From: Cupriavidus sp. WKF15
GTDB lineage: Bacteria > Pseudomonadota > Gammaproteobacteria > Burkholderiales > Burkholderiaceae
Assembly: GCF_029278605.1 (NCBI RefSeq)
Contig: NZ_CP119572.1
Span: 1,116,001-1,180,000 of the forward strand
DNA: 64,000 nt
Reading direction: 5' to 3'
Part shown: positions 22,761 through 33,456 of the stretch, piece after piece
Position numbering within the stretch: the stretch's first letter is position 1
How the letters are laid out: each line of letters starts with the position of its first letter
Notes under the pieces: generated by a model
Seen by the model: the letters and a program-made list of their open reading frames with translations, nothing else
Told to the model about the DNA's origin: nothing
The model's database searches: none
Made by a program: the position numbers and the translations under genes

Positions 22761-23264
22761 TCAGGCCAGAGCCTTCTTTTTCTGGCTGGAGGGCCGGGCG
22801 CGCGAGCGCTTGACGTTGCCGCCGGCCGTGACGCGTTCATTGCCCAGCACCGTGACTTCCTTGCGGGTGGGACGGCGGTTGGGCGCGCCGCTGGGCTTCT
22901 TCACCGTCACGGTGCGAGGCGCGGCGCCACCGCGGCGGGCCGGTGCGTGGCGGCCGAGATCCTGGGGCTGGTTTTCCTTGAGGCGGGCCTCGCCCGGGCG
23001 CCAGACGACCAGCAGCTTGCCGATATGCTGGATCGGTGCGGCGCTCAGTTCATCGCAGATGGATTCATAGATGGCGACGCGAGCTTCGCGATCATCACCG
23101 AATACGCGAATCTTGATCAGGTCGTGGGCCGCCAGGCTGCGGTCGATTTCGGCCAGCACCGCGCGCGTGAGGCCTTCCGCGCCGATCATCACGACCGGAT
23201 TGAGGCCATGGGCACGGGAGCGGAGTTCGGAGCGCTGGGCTGGAATAAGTTGAAGTGCGGACAT
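22761..23264 (-). CDS. yhbY: CRM-domain RNA-binding protein YhbY
   Basis: A 167-residue protein. Residues 1 to about 95 form the CRM RNA-binding domain with LRSRAHGLNPVVMIGAEGLTRAVLAEIDRSL and the characteristic basic/GxxG-type segments; E. coli YhbY binds pre-50S ribosomal particles. The C-terminal 70 residues are a basic, Pro/Arg/Lys-rich tail ending KKKALA that E. coli YhbY lacks and that is probably disordered and RNA-binding. It is divergent from rlmE, which modifies the same ribosomal subunit, and convergent with the DUF4149 gene. Confidence 0.88.
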   Translation of the reverse strand: MSALQLIPAQRSELRSRAHGLNPVVMIGAEGLTRAVLAEIDRSLAAHDLIKIRVFGDDREARVAIYESICDELSAAPIQHIGKLLVVWRPGEARLKENQPQDLGRHAPARRGGAAPRTVTVKKPSGAPNRRPTRKEVTVLGNERVTAGGNVKRSRARPSSQKKKALA

Positions 23265-23468
23265 AAATTGGCGCGGACTGCGCAGGAATAAGTGCTGCCA
23301 ACGGCCCGAACGGGCAATGGCGGCCCGAATTGACCACCGCTGGCATGCGATTGGCGCGTATTATCCGCCAAATCAGTGCAGGTCGGCGGCAAAAAACGGC
23401 AAAACAGGCAAGAAATTGCGGCGCGCGCGATCGGCGGTGCTGGCAGACAGGAAACAGGCGTAATCAGA

Positions 23469-24146
23469 ATGGCCAAAGGCAAGTCGAAGAACAAGTTCAA
23501 CCAGTCGTGGCTGCACGACCATATCAACGACCCGTACGTGAAGATGGCGCAGCGCGACGGGTATCGTGCGCGCGCGGCCTACAAGCTCAAGGAAATCGAC
23601 GAGCAGGACAACCTGATCCGGCCGGGCCAGGTCATTGTCGACCTCGGCGCTGCGCCGGGAAGCTGGAGCCAGTACGCCCGCAACAAGCTGGCTGCCTCGC
23701 CCCGGGCGACCGGTGGCAAGCCGGACGGAGCGGTCGTGGCCATCGATATCCTGCCCATGGAGCCGGTCGCCGACGTCACGTTTATTCAGGGCGATTTTCG
23801 TGAGGAAGAGGTATTTCGCCAGCTGGAGGAAGTGGTCATGGCCGCTTCCGGTGGCGCGAAAATCGATCTTGTATTGTCTGACATGGCCCCCAACTTGTCG
23901 GGTGTGGCGTCTGCTGACGCCGCGCGTATTGAGTATCTGTGTGATCTGGCATTGGATTTTGCCCAAGCCCATCTCAAGGCGGACGGCGCGTTGCTGGTAA
24001 AGTGCTTCCACGGCAGTGGCTACAGCCAGATCGTCGAGAAGTTCAAACGGCAGTTCAAGGTAGTCGCCCCGCGCAAGCCCAAGGCGTCGCGCGACAAATC
24101 CTCCGAAACGTTTATCCTTGGGCGTCACCTCAAAGTGATGAATTGA
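23469..24146 (+). CDS. rlmE: 23S rRNA (uridine-2'-O) methyltransferase RlmE (FtsJ)
   Basis: A 225-residue SAM-dependent enzyme that methylates the ribose of U2552 (E. coli numbering) in the A loop of 23S rRNA. The Lys-Asp-Lys-Glu tetrad is readable: Lys in YKLKEID, Asp in [11 protein letters not shown], Lys in LLVKCFHG and Glu in SETFILG. The SAM site is [12 protein letters not shown]. The N-terminus [14 protein letters not shown] is basic. Start is the ATG at 23469; the in-frame sequence back to 23376 lies in the divergent promoter region. It is followed by ftsH, as in E. coli and most proteobacteria. Confidence 0.96.
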   Translation: MAKGKSKNKFNQSWLHDHINDPYVKMAQRDGYRARAAYKLKEIDEQDNLIRPGQVIVDLGAAPGSWSQYARNKLAASPRATGGKPDGAVVAIDILPMEPVADVTFIQGDFREEEVFRQLEEVVMAASGGAKIDLVLSDMAPNLSGVASADAARIEYLCDLALDFAQAHLKADGALLVKCFHGSGYSQIVEKFKRQFKVVAPRKPKASRDKSSETFILGRHLKVMN

Positions 24147-24228
24147 TGGGTCCGGCAAAAGCCGGGGCAGTCTGGGCCCCGGGGGCTATCGGCACCATAG
24201 TTTTCGCTGTTACCCCTTCGGGGCGGGG

Positions 24229-24246
24229 GCTGCATTACAATGCAGC
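24229..24246 (+). promoter_or_regulatory. 18-base palindrome with TACAAT before ftsH
   Basis: GCTGCATT (24229-24236), AC, AATGCAGC (24239-24246) is a perfect dyad 36 bases upstream of the ftsH start. TACAAT (24236-24241) at its centre could be a -10 box, though no good -35 element lies 17 bases upstream. It may instead form a hairpin in the rlmE-ftsH transcript. Confidence 0.35.
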
Positions 24247-24282
24247 TATCCGTTGGCAAGGCAATCGCAAAGGAGTTCGGCC

Positions 24283-26166
24283 TTGAATAACAACCTGTTT
24301 CAAAAGGCGGCAATCTGGCTCGTGATCGCGCTGGTGTTGTTTACCGTCTTCAAGCAGTTCGACAAGCCCCGTGCGCAGGACGGCGTCACCTACTCGCAGT
24401 TCATGGATGACGCCAAGAACGGCAAGGTGTCGCGTGTCGACGTGCAGGGCCGCAACCTCGTGGTGTCGCCGAAAGAGGGCGCCAAGTACACCATCATCTC
24501 GCCCGGTGATATCTGGATGGTCGGCGACCTGATGAAGTACGGCGTTCAGGTGACTGGCAAGGCTGACGACGAACCCAACGTGCTGGTACAGGCCCTGTAT
24601 TACCTCGGGCCGACCCTGCTGATCATCGTCTTCTGGTTCTACATGATGCGGCAGATGCAGGGCGGCGGGAAAGGCGGTGCCTTCTCGTTCGGCAAGTCCC
24701 GTGCGCGCCTGATCGATGAAAACCAGAACGCCGTCACGTTCCAGGACGTGGCCGGCTGCGACGAGTCCAAGGAGGAAGTGGTCGAACTGGTCGACTTCCT
24801 GAAGGATCCGCAGAAGTTCCAGAAGCTGGGCGGCCGCATTCCGCGCGGCGTGCTGCTGGTTGGCCCTCCGGGTACCGGCAAGACGCTGCTGGCGCGCGCC
24901 ATCGCCGGCGAGGCCAAGGTACCTTTCTTCAGTATCTCGGGTTCGGACTTCGTTGAAATGTTCGTCGGCGTGGGCGCGGCCCGTGTGCGCGACATGTTCG
25001 AGAACGCCAAGAAGCAGGCGCCGTGCATCGTGTTCATCGATGAAATCGACGCGGTCGGTCGCCATCGTGGCGCCGGCATGGGCGGCGGCAACGACGAACG
25101 CGAGCAGACCCTGAACCAGATGCTGGTCGAGATGGACGGCTTCGAGGCCAACTCCGGTGTGATCGTGATCGCCGCGACCAACCGTGCCGACGTCCTCGAC
25201 AAGGCGCTGCTGCGTCCGGGTCGCTTCGACCGCCAGGTCTACGTGGGCCTGCCCGATATCCGCGGCCGCGAGCAGATCCTGAAGGTCCATATGCGCAAAG
25301 TGCCGATCGGCAACGACGTGGACGCCTCGGTGATCGCGCGTGGCACCCCGGGCTTCTCGGGCGCCGACCTGGCCAACCTGGTGAACGAGGCCGCGCTGTT
25401 TGCCGCCCGCCGCAACAAGCGGGTGGTCGACATGCAGGACTTCGAGGACGCCAAGGACAAGATCTACATGGGTCCGGAGCGCAAGTCGACGGTCATGCGC
25501 GAGGAAGAGCGCAAGGCCACGGCTTACCACGAGTCCGGTCATGCGGTGGTGGCGAAGCTGCTGCCGAAGGCCGATCCGGTGCACAAGGTCACCATCATGC
25601 CGCGTGGCTGGGCATTGGGGGTGACCTGGCAGTTGCCGGAGCATGACAAGTATTCGAAGTACAAGGACAACATGCTGGAAGAGGTCGCCATCCTCTTCGG
25701 CGGGCGGGCGGCGGAAGAGGTCTTCCTCAATGCCATGAGCACCGGTGCGTCCAATGACTTCGAGCGCGCGACCAAGATCGCCCGCGACATGGTGACCCGC
25801 TTTGGCATGAGCGATGAGCTCGGCGCCATGGTCTACGTGGATACCGAGCAGGACGGCATGTTCGGCAAGCTGTCGTCGAAGACCGTGTCGGAAGCCACGC
25901 AGCAGAAGGTCGACGCCGAGATCCGCCGCATCATCGACGAGCAGTACGCGCTGGCCAAGCGCCTGCTCGAAGAGAACCGCGACAAGGTCGAGGCCATGAC
26001 CAATGCGCTGATGGAATGGGAAACGATCGACGCGGACCAGGTCAACGACATCATGGCTGGCAAGCCGCCGCGTCCGCCGCGCGGTGTGTCGGGCCCGAAT
26101 GGTGGCGGCAATGCCCCGTCCGGCGGCACGCCGGTGGCGCCTTCGAACGCGCCCGCCACGGCCTGA
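24283..26166 (+). CDS. ftsH: ATP-dependent zinc metalloprotease FtsH
   Basis: A 627-residue membrane-anchored AAA+ protease that degrades regulators and damaged membrane proteins. There are two N-terminal membrane segments (about residues 6-23 and 100-120) around a periplasmic domain. The AAA module has Walker [13 protein letters not shown], Walker [12 protein letters not shown] and the SRH region [20 protein letters not shown]. The zinc protease motif is HESGH, with the third ligand Asp in the [10 protein letters not shown] region. The C-terminus is Gly/Pro/Ala-rich. The start is TTG at 24283 with AAGGAG at the right spacing; earlier codons are outside family similarity. It lies 136 bases after rlmE and ends before a strong terminator. 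Confidence 0.96.
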   Translation: MNNNLFQKAAIWLVIALVLFTVFKQFDKPRAQDGVTYSQFMDDAKNGKVSRVDVQGRNLVVSPKEGAKYTIISPGDIWMVGDLMKYGVQVTGKADDEPNVLVQALYYLGPTLLIIVFWFYMMRQMQGGGKGGAFSFGKSRARLIDENQNAVTFQDVAGCDESKEEVVELVDFLKDPQKFQKLGGRIPRGVLLVGPPGTGKTLLARAIAGEAKVPFFSISGSDFVEMFVGVGAARVRDMFENAKKQAPCIVFIDEIDAVGRHRGAGMGGGNDEREQTLNQMLVEMDGFEANSGVIVIAATNRADVLDKALLRPGRFDRQVYVGLPDIRGREQILKVHMRKVPIGNDVDASVIARGTPGFSGADLANLVNEAALFAARRNKRVVDMQDFEDAKDKIYMGPERKSTVMREEERKATAYHESGHAVVAKLLPKADPVHKVTIMPRGWALGVTWQLPEHDKYSKYKDNMLEEVAILFGGRAAEEVFLNAMSTGASNDFERATKIARDMVTRFGMSDELGAMVYVDTEQDGMFGKLSSKTVSEATQQKVDAEIRRIIDEQYALAKRLLEENRDKVEAMTNALMEWETIDADQVNDIMAGKPPRPPRGVSGPNGGGNAPSGGTPVAPSNAPATA

Positions 26167-26214
26167 CGGCACGGATCAAGGTCCGCAGGACCGTGATCGC
26201 CTGGTAGTTCCGAG

Positions 26215-26246
26215 AGCCGGTGCCTTCGCACCGGCTTTCTTGTTTC
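26215..26246 (+). terminator. terminator of ftsH
   Basis: AGCCGGTGC (26215-26223), loop CTTC, GCACCGGCT (26228-26236) followed by TTCTTGTTTCT: a perfect 9-bp stem with a U-rich tail. Confidence 0.85.
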
Positions 26247-26295
26247 TGTGTGGTACGCCCGCAGAATCTTTTCATTTCGATTCCGTTTCCCTACC

Positions 26296-27177
26296 TTGCA
26301 GCAGACCTCGCCATCCCGTTATTTCCAGTGCGGCCGCTATCGCTTCGCACTCGATCGTCGCCCGCTCGTCATGGGCATTCTCAACGTCACGCCCGATTCG
26401 TTTTCGGATGGCGGCAAGCACGCCACCCGGGACGCGGCGCTGCGGCATGCCGAGCAGCTCATCGCGGAAGGCGCGGACATTCTCGATATCGGCGGAGAGT
26501 CGAGCCGACCGGGTTCCGCGGCGTTGCCGCTGGACGAAGAACTGGCTCGCGTGCTTCCGATCGTCGAGGCCTTGCGCGATTGCGGCAAGCCGCTGTCAAT
26601 CGATACTTATAAGCCAGAAGTGATGCGTGAGGCGCTTGCGGCTGGTGCCGACCTGATCAACGATATCTGGGGCTTCCGCATGCCCGGCGCGGTCGAGGCC
26701 GTCGCCGGCGGACAGGCTGGGCTGTGCGTGATGCACATGCAGCGGGACCCGCAGACCATGCAAGAAGACCCGCAATACGCGGACGTGGTGACCGAGGTGG
26801 GTGACTTCCTCGAAGAGCGCGTGGCCATATTGCGTCAGGCTGGTGTCGACCCGGCCCGCATCACGCTGGACCCTGGATTTGGCTTCGGCAAGACTCCGGA
26901 TCATAATCTGCGCCTGCTGGGGCAGTTGCCCGCGCTGGCGAAATCCGGCCTGCCGCTGCTGGTGGGCTTGTCACGCAAGTCGACGCTTGGCGCGATCCTT
27001 GGCGGCCGGCCGCCGCTGCAGCGTGTGGCGGCGAGCATTGCCGCGGCGGTATGTGCGGCAGAGCGCGGAACCTATATCGTGCGCGTGCATGATGTGCAGG
27101 ATACGGTGGATGCCCTCAAAACGTGGTGGGCAGTCCGGAATGAGGCTGTGGCAGCGGTCCAGCAGCCATCGCAGTGA
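26296..27177 (+). CDS. folP: dihydropteroate synthase
   Basis: A TIM-barrel enzyme of about 293 residues that joins p-aminobenzoate and 6-hydroxymethyl-dihydropterin pyrophosphate in folate synthesis; it is the sulfonamide target. Signatures are [40 protein letters not shown] and the [16 protein letters not shown] and [11 protein letters not shown] loops. The start is uncertain: the TTG at 26296 is preferred here, because a GTG at 26248 lies within sequence next to the ftsH terminator, and no ATG occurs before the conserved core. glmM follows 47 bases later, the usual pairing. Confidence 0.92.
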   Translation: MQQTSPSRYFQCGRYRFALDRRPLVMGILNVTPDSFSDGGKHATRDAALRHAEQLIAEGADILDIGGESSRPGSAALPLDEELARVLPIVEALRDCGKPLSIDTYKPEVMREALAAGADLINDIWGFRMPGAVEAVAGGQAGLCVMHMQRDPQTMQEDPQYADVVTEVGDFLEERVAILRQAGVDPARITLDPGFGFGKTPDHNLRLLGQLPALAKSGLPLLVGLSRKSTLGAILGGRPPLQRVAASIAAAVCAAERGTYIVRVHDVQDTVDALKTWWAVRNEAVAAVQQPSQ

Positions 27178-27224
27178 GCACAGCAATAGTTGCCAGACAG
27201 AGCAAGCAAGAAAGGATTAAGGAA

Positions 27225-28568
27225 ATGACGCGCAAGTATTTCGGGACGGATGGCGTACGAGGCAAGGTTGGCGAATCGCCGATCACGCCGGATTTCGTGA
27301 TGCGGCTGGGACATGCTGCCGGCAAGGTGCTTGCCCACGGCGCCGGCACGGTGCAGGGGCGGCCGACCGTGCTGATTGGCAAGGACACGCGAATCTCCGG
27401 CTATATGCTTGAGGCGGCACTTGAGGCCGGCTTTACGTCGGCGGGCGTGCATGTATTGCTGACCGGGCCGCTGCCGACGCCCGGCATCGCTTACCTGACG
27501 CGTGCGTTGCGGCTGTCGGCGGGCGTGGTCATCTCGGCCAGCCACAATCCGTATTACGACAATGGCATCAAGTTCTTCTCGGCCGATGGCGACAAGCTTC
27601 CCGACGAAGTCGAGTCCCAGATCGAGGCGGCCATCGAAGAGCCGATGATCTGTGCGCCGTCCGATGACCTGGGCCGTGCCCGGCGCATCAACGACGCTCC
27701 CGGACGCTATATTGAGTTCTGCAAGAGCACGTTCCCGAACAGCCAGGATCTCCGCGGCCTCAAGCTGGTCGTGGACTGCGCGCACGGTGCTGCATATCAC
27801 ATTGCTCCGCATGTTTTCCATGAACTCGGCGCTGATGTGATTGCGATCGGCAACCAGCCTGATGGCCGCAACATCAACGACGGCTACGGAGCCACTGCGC
27901 CCGGCAAGCTGGTCGAGGCAGTCCGGGAGCACGGTGCCGACCTGGGCCTGGCGTTCGACGGGGACGCAGACCGGTTGCAGGTCGTGGACGGCGAAGGTCG
28001 CCTGTACAACGGCGACGAACTGCTGTACCTGATCGTGCGGGACCGCATGGCCGAAGGGCAGGCAGTCGAAGGCGCTGTTGGCACGCTCATGACCAATATG
28101 GCCGTCGAGCTTGCGCTCAAGCGCATTGGCGTGGAGTTCGTTCGGGCCAAGGTGGGCGACCGCTACGTGCTCGAAGAGTTGAACAAGCGCCGCTGGACGT
28201 TGGGCGGCGAGGGCTCCGGCCACCTGCTGTGCCTGGATCGGCACAGCACCGGCGACGGCATCGTCTCGGCGCTTCAGGTGCTGGCAGCGTTGCGCCGCAG
28301 CGGCAAGACACTTGCCGGCCTGCTCGAGGGCGTCAGCCTGTTCCCGCAAAAGCTCATCAACGTCCGTGTCGAGAAGGGGTTCGACTGGCAGTCGCATGCC
28401 GGCCTGAAGGCGGCGCGCGCGGTGGTGGAGCCCGAACTGGCAGGGCGCGGCCGCGTGCTGATCCGTGCATCCGGTACCGAGCCCGTGGTGCGCGTGATGG
28501 TCGAGGCCGAGCAGGCCGAGACCGCCGAGCGCGCCGCGCAGACACTGGCAGAGGCCTTGCGTGCCTGA
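27225..28568 (+). CDS. glmM: phosphoglucosamine mutase
   Basis: A 447-residue alpha-D-phosphohexomutase that converts glucosamine-6-phosphate to glucosamine-1-phosphate for UDP-GlcNAc, peptidoglycan and LPS. It shows the N-terminal [13 protein letters not shown], the phosphoserine loop [16 protein letters not shown], the metal loop [14 protein letters not shown], the sugar-binding GGEGSGHLL and the phosphate-binding [14 protein letters not shown]. The ATG at 27225 follows an AAGGA-rich site; the in-frame sequence upstream overlaps folP's end. A strong terminator follows. Confidence 0.97.
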   Translation: MTRKYFGTDGVRGKVGESPITPDFVMRLGHAAGKVLAHGAGTVQGRPTVLIGKDTRISGYMLEAALEAGFTSAGVHVLLTGPLPTPGIAYLTRALRLSAGVVISASHNPYYDNGIKFFSADGDKLPDEVESQIEAAIEEPMICAPSDDLGRARRINDAPGRYIEFCKSTFPNSQDLRGLKLVVDCAHGAAYHIAPHVFHELGADVIAIGNQPDGRNINDGYGATAPGKLVEAVREHGADLGLAFDGDADRLQVVDGEGRLYNGDELLYLIVRDRMAEGQAVEGAVGTLMTNMAVELALKRIGVEFVRAKVGDRYVLEELNKRRWTLGGEGSGHLLCLDRHSTGDGIVSALQVLAALRRSGKTLAGLLEGVSLFPQKLINVRVEKGFDWQSHAGLKAARAVVEPELAGRGRVLIRASGTEPVVRVMVEAEQAETAERAAQTLAEALRA

Positions 28569-28596
28569 GCCTCGCTAGCCGAATCCAGTCATATCA

Positions 28597-28626
28597 ACGC
28601 GCCGGGCATGTCCCGGCGTTTTTTTT
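28597..28626 (+). terminator. terminator of the folP-glmM unit
   Basis: GCCGGG (28601-28606), loop CATGT, CCCGGC (28612-28617) extended by one more pair and followed by eight or more T. It separates the glmM unit from the Pho-controlled pst operon. Confidence 0.85.
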
Positions 28627-28726
28627 GCCCGATAACGCAATTAACCGATAACCTCTCCGAGCACCGATCAGGGCTGGAAAGGCAAGCGTTATCCGCGTCC
28701 ACTCTGGCTTCCAGGAAGATTTGAAG

Positions 28727-28783
28727 ATGTCATGGAATTGTCATATGCGGAGCATAGAGTTCGTCTTGTCAAAAATTTGTCAT
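28727..28783 (+). promoter_or_regulatory. two Pho boxes upstream of pstS
   Basis: Two 7-4-7 repeats match the PhoB site: ATGTCAT GGAA TTGTCAT (28727-28744) and TTGTCAA AAAT TTGTCAT (28766-28783). They lie 84 and 45 bases upstream of the pstS ATG; start-to-start distance is 39 bases. CATAGA at 28753-28758 could be the -10 for the upstream box. Since phoB is encoded in the same block, autoregulated phosphate-starvation induction is likely. Confidence 0.78.
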
Positions 28784-28810
28784 TCCCAACCAATGTTCTC
28801 TGGAGGACAT

Positions 28811-29842
28811 ATGAAGCTGGTCAAGACTGCCGTGGCAGGCATCGTTTCGATGGTCGTAGCGGGTACTGCGTTCGCGGCGGAAATTACCGGTGCAGGCGCT
28901 TCCTTCCCGGCGCCCGTGTATTCCAAGTGGGCCGACGCATACCAAAAAGCAACGGGCAACAAGGTCAACTATCAATCCATCGGTTCGTCGGGCGGCATCA
29001 AGCAGATTGGCGCCAAGACGGTCGATTTCGGCGCTTCCGACGCACCCCTGAAGGACGAAGACCTGAACAAGCAGGGCCTGGTCCAGTTCCCGACCGTGAT
29101 TGGCGGCGTGGTGCCGGTCATCAACCTGCAAGGCGTGAAGCCGGGCGAGCTGACCATCACCGGCGAGGTGCTGGCCAATATCTATCTTGGCAAGATCAAG
29201 AAATGGGACGATCCGGCCATCAAGGCGCTGAACCCGCATGCCAAGCTGCCGAACCAGGACATCCTGCCGGTGCGCCGCGCCGACGGTTCGGGCACGACCT
29301 TCATCTTCACCAACTACCTGTCGAAGGTCAGCCCCGAGTGGCAGAAATCGGTGGGCGAGGGCACCACGGTCAACTGGCCGGGCGGCGGCACCGGCGGCAA
29401 GGGCAACGAAGGCGTGGCAGCTTTCGTGCAGCGCCTGAACGGCGCGATCGGCTACGTCGAGTACGCTTACGCCAAGCAGAACAAGATGACCCACCTGAAC
29501 ATGAAGAACGCGTCGGGTGCCGTGGTCCAGCCGGGTGACGATGCCTTCAAGGCCGCTGCGGCCGGCGCGGACTGGAGCAAGAGCTACTACCAGATCCTGA
29601 CCAACCAGCCGGGCAAGACTGCGTGGCCGATCGCGGGTGCCACCTTCATCCTGGTTCACAAGAACCAGGAGAAGGCTGCGCAGGGAGCAGAAGTGCTGAA
29701 ATTCTTCGACTGGGCCTACAAGAGCGGCGGCAACATGGCCGCTGACCTGGACTACGTGCCGCTGCCGGAAGCGGTCGTGAACCAGATCCGCACTACCTGG
29801 AAGACCAGCGTCAAGGACGCTTCGGGCAAGGCACTCTACTAA
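28811..29842 (+). CDS. pstS: phosphate ABC transporter, periplasmic phosphate-binding protein
   Basis: A 343-residue periplasmic protein that captures inorganic phosphate for the high-affinity Pst system. The signal peptide is [22 protein letters not shown] with cleavage after AFA. The mature N-terminus [20 protein letters not shown] and the phosphate-binding segments ([40 protein letters not shown]) are typical. The ATG at 28811 has GGAGG just upstream; an in-frame extension back to 28721 runs through the Pho boxes and is not used. First gene of pstSCAB-phoU. Confidence 0.97.
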   Translation: MKLVKTAVAGIVSMVVAGTAFAAEITGAGASFPAPVYSKWADAYQKATGNKVNYQSIGSSGGIKQIGAKTVDFGASDAPLKDEDLNKQGLVQFPTVIGGVVPVINLQGVKPGELTITGEVLANIYLGKIKKWDDPAIKALNPHAKLPNQDILPVRRADGSGTTFIFTNYLSKVSPEWQKSVGEGTTVNWPGGGTGGKGNEGVAAFVQRLNGAIGYVEYAYAKQNKMTHLNMKNASGAVVQPGDDAFKAAAAGADWSKSYYQILTNQPGKTAWPIAGATFILVHKNQEKAAQGAEVLKFFDWAYKSGGNMAADLDYVPLPEAVVNQIRTTWKTSVKDASGKALY

Positions 29843-29954
29843 GGCACTGTCTGCCTGTATGGCAGCCGGCCGCGGCGTGTGTGCCGCAGCCGGCTGAGTG
29901 GCCCGGCGGCTTGCCGCCGGCGCCTGCCAAATCATCGACCGCATTCTCTGCACC

Positions 29955-30920
29955 ATGGCGATTTCGTCCGATCTCCCAGCCGTACGGCCGCCCAGCCGCC
30001 TCGGCGACATCCTGTTCGGCGGCCTGACACGCGGGGCCGCCATCGTGACGCTGCTCTTGCTGGGGGGCATCATCGTGTCGCTGGCGATCAGCGCCTGGCC
30101 TTCGATCCAGACATTCGGCGCCCGCTTCCTCTGGACTGCGGAATGGGACCCTCCCGCAGACGTCTATGGTGCGCTCGTGCCCATCTACGGCACGCTCGTG
30201 ACTTCGCTGATCGCACTCATCATTGCCGTGCCGGTCAGCTTCGGCATCGCGCTGTTCCTGACCGAGCTTTCGCCGGCCTGGCTGCGCCGCCCGCTCGGCA
30301 CCGCAATCGAACTGCTGGCCGCCGTGCCGTCGATCGTCTACGGCATGTGGGGCCTGCTGGTGTTCGCGCCGCTGTTCGGCGAGTACTTCCAGAAGCCGCT
30401 GGCTGCGACTGTCGGCCAGCTGCCGGTGATCGGAAAGCTGTTCCAGGGCGCTCCGCTGGGCATCGGCCTGCTGTGCGCCGGTGTCATCCTGGCCATCATG
30501 ATCATTCCGTACATCGCCTCGGTGATGCGCGACGTGTTTGAAGTCACCCCGGTGCTGCTCAAGGAGTCGGCGTACGGCGTGGGCTGCACCACCTGGGAAG
30601 TGATGTGGAACGTGGTGCTGCCCTACACCCGCGCCGGCGTGATTGGCGGCGTCATGCTCGGTCTCGGCCGCGCGCTGGGCGAAACCATGGCCGTCACCTT
30701 CGTGATCGGCAATACCAACCTGCTCGACAACGCATCGCTGTTCTCGCCGGGCAACAGCATCACGTCCGCTCTGGCCAACGAGTTTGCCGAAGCGGGGGCT
30801 GGCCTGCACACCGCCGCGCTGATGGAGCTTGGCCTGATCCTGTTCTTCATCACGTTCGTGGTACTGGCGCTGTCCAAGCTGCTGCTGCTGCGACTGGCAA
30901 AGAATGAGGGCGCAAAATGA
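29955..30920 (+). CDS. pstC: phosphate ABC transporter permease PstC
   Basis: A 321-residue inner-membrane permease with about six transmembrane segments, the first near residues 32-52 ([20 protein letters not shown]). The cytoplasmic coupling loop that docks on PstB reads [25 protein letters not shown], the EAA-type motif. Start at the ATG 29955, followed by a short soluble N-terminus. It overlaps pstA by four bases (ATGA), so the pair is translationally coupled and forms the heterodimeric channel. Confidence 0.96.
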   Translation: MAISSDLPAVRPPSRLGDILFGGLTRGAAIVTLLLLGGIIVSLAISAWPSIQTFGARFLWTAEWDPPADVYGALVPIYGTLVTSLIALIIAVPVSFGIALFLTELSPAWLRRPLGTAIELLAAVPSIVYGMWGLLVFAPLFGEYFQKPLAATVGQLPVIGKLFQGAPLGIGLLCAGVILAIMIIPYIASVMRDVFEVTPVLLKESAYGVGCTTWEVMWNVVLPYTRAGVIGGVMLGLGRALGETMAVTFVIGNTNLLDNASLFSPGNSITSALANEFAEAGAGLHTAALMELGLILFFITFVVLALSKLLLLRLAKNEGAK

Positions 30921-31819
30921 ACCAGGCGAGCCACGCTGTGTCTTCCGCTTCGATCCCGGCCGTACGGCCCGACGCCGATGCCGTGCGCGCGCGCCTGCAA
31001 GCGCGCCGTCGCCGCACCAACCTGTTTGCGCTAACCGCCTCGCTGGGTGCCATGGGCTTCGGCCTGTTCTGGCTGGCCTGGATCCTGTTCACTACTGTCA
31101 CGTTGGGCGTGGGCGGCCTGTCGCTGGACCTGTTCACGCAGATGACGCCGGCGCCGAACACCGCGGGTGGCGGCCTGGCCAACGCGATCTACGGCAGCTT
31201 CGTGATGGTGGCGCTGGCCACGCTGTGCGGCACGCCGCTGGGCGTCCTGGCGGGCATCTACCTGGCCGAGTACGGCAAGTCGTCGCCTCTGGCCAGCCTG
31301 ATTCGCTTCATCAACGACATCCTGCTGTCGGCGCCCTCGATCGTGATCGGCCTGTTCGTCTACGCACTGGTGGTGACTCGCATGGGCCACTTCTCCGGCT
31401 GGGCGGGCGTATGCGCGCTGGCGCTGCTGCAGATTCCGATCGTGGTGCGCACGACCGAGAACATGCTGAACCTGGTGCCGAATGCCCTGCGTGAAGCCGC
31501 CTTCGCGCTCGGCACGCCGAAGTGGAAGATGGTGTTGTCGATCACGGTCAAGTCTTCCTACGCCGGCATCATTACCGGTGTGCTGCTGGCCGTGGCGCGT
31601 ATCGCCGGCGAAACCGCGCCGCTGCTGTTCACCGCGCTGTCCAACCAGTTCTGGACCAGCGACCTGAACAAGCCCATGGCGAACCTGCCCGTCACCATCT
31701 TCCGCTTTGCCATGAGCCCGTTCACGGAATGGCAGCAACTGGCCTGGGCAGGCGTGTTCCTGATCACGATCGGCGTGCTCGCACTCAATATCCTCGCGCG
31801 CATCCTGTTCAAGAAATAA
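30917..31819 (+). CDS. pstA: phosphate ABC transporter permease PstA
   Basis: A 300-residue permease, partner of PstC. A basic cytoplasmic N-terminus ([12 protein letters not shown]) leads into about six membrane segments; the coupling motif is [36 protein letters not shown] near the end is a family signature. Starts inside the last codon of pstC and precedes pstB by 58 bases. Confidence 0.96.
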   Translation: MNQASHAVSSASIPAVRPDADAVRARLQARRRRTNLFALTASLGAMGFGLFWLAWILFTTVTLGVGGLSLDLFTQMTPAPNTAGGGLANAIYGSFVMVALATLCGTPLGVLAGIYLAEYGKSSPLASLIRFINDILLSAPSIVIGLFVYALVVTRMGHFSGWAGVCALALLQIPIVVRTTENMLNLVPNALREAAFALGTPKWKMVLSITVKSSYAGIITGVLLAVARIAGETAPLLFTALSNQFWTSDLNKPMANLPVTIFRFAMSPFTEWQQLAWAGVFLITIGVLALNILARILFKK

Positions 31820-31877
31820 TGACCGGCGCGCGATTCCAGGAATCGGACCGGAACCTGAATACCAAGCGAGAACCAGC

Positions 31878-32666
31878 ATGACTTCGACTGTCATCGATAT
31901 TGCCGACTCCGTGCGCGCCAAGATCGACGTGCGCAACCTGAACTTCTTCTACGGCCAGTTCCATGCCCTGAAGAACATCAACATGTCGATCCCCGATCGC
32001 AAGGTGACGGCCTTTATCGGCCCGTCGGGCTGCGGCAAGTCCACGCTGCTGCGCACATTCAACAAGATGTACGGCCTCTACCCCGAGCAGCGTGCCGAGG
32101 GCGAGATCAACATGGACGGCGAGAACCTGCTGACCAGCCGCCAGGACATCGCGCTGCTGCGTGCCAAGGTGGGCATGGTGTTCCAGAAGCCGACGCCGTT
32201 CCCGATGTCGATCTACGACAACATTGCCTTTGGCGTGCGCCTGTTCGAGAAGCTGTCGCGCTCGGAAATGGATGATCGCGTGGAGTGGGCGCTGTCCAAG
32301 GCCGCGCTGTGGAACGAGGCCAAGGACAAGCTGCACCAGTCGGGTTATGGCCTGTCGGGTGGCCAGCAGCAGCGCCTGTGCATCGCTCGTGGCATTGCCA
32401 TCCGCCCTGAAGTGCTGCTGCTCGACGAGCCGTGCTCGGCGCTGGACCCCATTTCCACGGGCCGCATCGAGGAACTGATCGCCGAGCTGAAAGACGAATA
32501 TACGGTGGTGATCGTGACCCACAACATGCAGCAGGCTGCGCGTTGCTCGGACTACACCGCCTACATGTACCTGGGCGAACTGATCGAGTTCGGCGAGACC
32601 GAGAAGATCTTCATCAAGCCGCACCGCAAGGAAACGGAAGACTACATCACTGGCCGGTTCGGCTGA
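31878..32666 (+). CDS. pstB: phosphate ABC transporter ATPase PstB
   Basis: A 262-residue ABC ATPase that powers phosphate uptake and takes part in signalling to PhoR through PhoU. Walker [10 protein letters not shown], the Q loop in [17 protein letters not shown], signature [14 protein letters not shown], Walker [14 protein letters not shown] and the switch His in [10 protein letters not shown] are all intact. PstB-specific features are the N-terminal [19 protein letters not shown] and the C-terminal [18 protein letters not shown]. Confidence 0.97.
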   Translation: MTSTVIDIADSVRAKIDVRNLNFFYGQFHALKNINMSIPDRKVTAFIGPSGCGKSTLLRTFNKMYGLYPEQRAEGEINMDGENLLTSRQDIALLRAKVGMVFQKPTPFPMSIYDNIAFGVRLFEKLSRSEMDDRVEWALSKAALWNEAKDKLHQSGYGLSGGQQQRLCIARGIAIRPEVLLLDEPCSALDPISTGRIEELIAELKDEYTVVIVTHNMQQAARCSDYTAYMYLGELIEFGETEKIFIKPHRKETEDYITGRFG

Positions 32667-32723
32667 TACCGGTCGCCGTGCCACGCCAACGCACCGGAAA
32701 CCCATAGCGGTCTGGAGAATCCC

Positions 32724-33428
32724 ATGCCCGACAAGCACCTTTCCACTCAATTCGATGCCGACCTCAATGCCATCAACACCAAGCTGCTGCAGATGGGTGG
32801 CCTGGTCGAGTCGCAGATCGAGCTCGCCATGCGGTCGCTGGCCGACTTCGACAGCTCGCTGGCCGACCAGGTCATCGCGCGCGAACAGCAGCTCAATGCG
32901 CTGGAAGTCGAGATCGACGCCGACTGCGGCAATATCATCGCGCGCCGCCAGCCTACCGCGCGCGACCTGCGCCTGGTGATGGCGATTTCCAAGACCATCA
33001 CGAACCTGGAGCGCGCGGGCGACGAGGCCGAGAAGATCGCCAAGCGCACCAAGCACATCATGGAAGACGCGGCGGCGCATAATATCAACTACGCCGAAGT
33101 GAAGCTGTCAGGCGAGATGGCCATTTCGCTGCTGCGCCAGGCGCTGGACGCTTTTGCCCGCCTGGACACGGTGGCCGCTGCGCGCATCGTCAAGGACGAC
33201 AAAGCCATCGATGAGGAATTCCGCGGCTTCGTGCGCAAGCTGATCACCTACATGATGGAAGATCCGCGTACGATCTCGGTCGCGCTGGACTTCCTGTTCG
33301 TGGCCAAGGCGATCGAGCGCATCGGCGACCATGCCAAGAACATTGCGGAGTTCATCATCTACATCGTCAAGGGGACCGATGTCCGCCACGCCTCGCGCGA
33401 GGACATGGAGCGCGAAGCCCTGAGCTGA
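32724..33428 (+). CDS. phoU: phosphate signalling protein PhoU
   Basis: A 234-residue all-helical protein that links the Pst transporter to the PhoR kinase and keeps the Pho regulon off in high phosphate. It has the tandem three-helix PhoU repeats, each with the metal-cluster type motif: ISKTITNLERAGDEAEKIAK in the first and VAKAIERIGDHAKNIAEFI in the second. It follows pstB by 57 bases and precedes phoB by 28, consistent with one operon. Confidence 0.96.
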   Translation: MPDKHLSTQFDADLNAINTKLLQMGGLVESQIELAMRSLADFDSSLADQVIAREQQLNALEVEIDADCGNIIARRQPTARDLRLVMAISKTITNLERAGDEAEKIAKRTKHIMEDAAAHNINYAEVKLSGEMAISLLRQALDAFARLDTVAAARIVKDDKAIDEEFRGFVRKLITYMMEDPRTISVALDFLFVAKAIERIGDHAKNIAEFIIYIVKGTDVRHASREDMEREALS

Positions 33429-33456
33429 GCGGCGTCACCTCCGGAGAAACACACAC

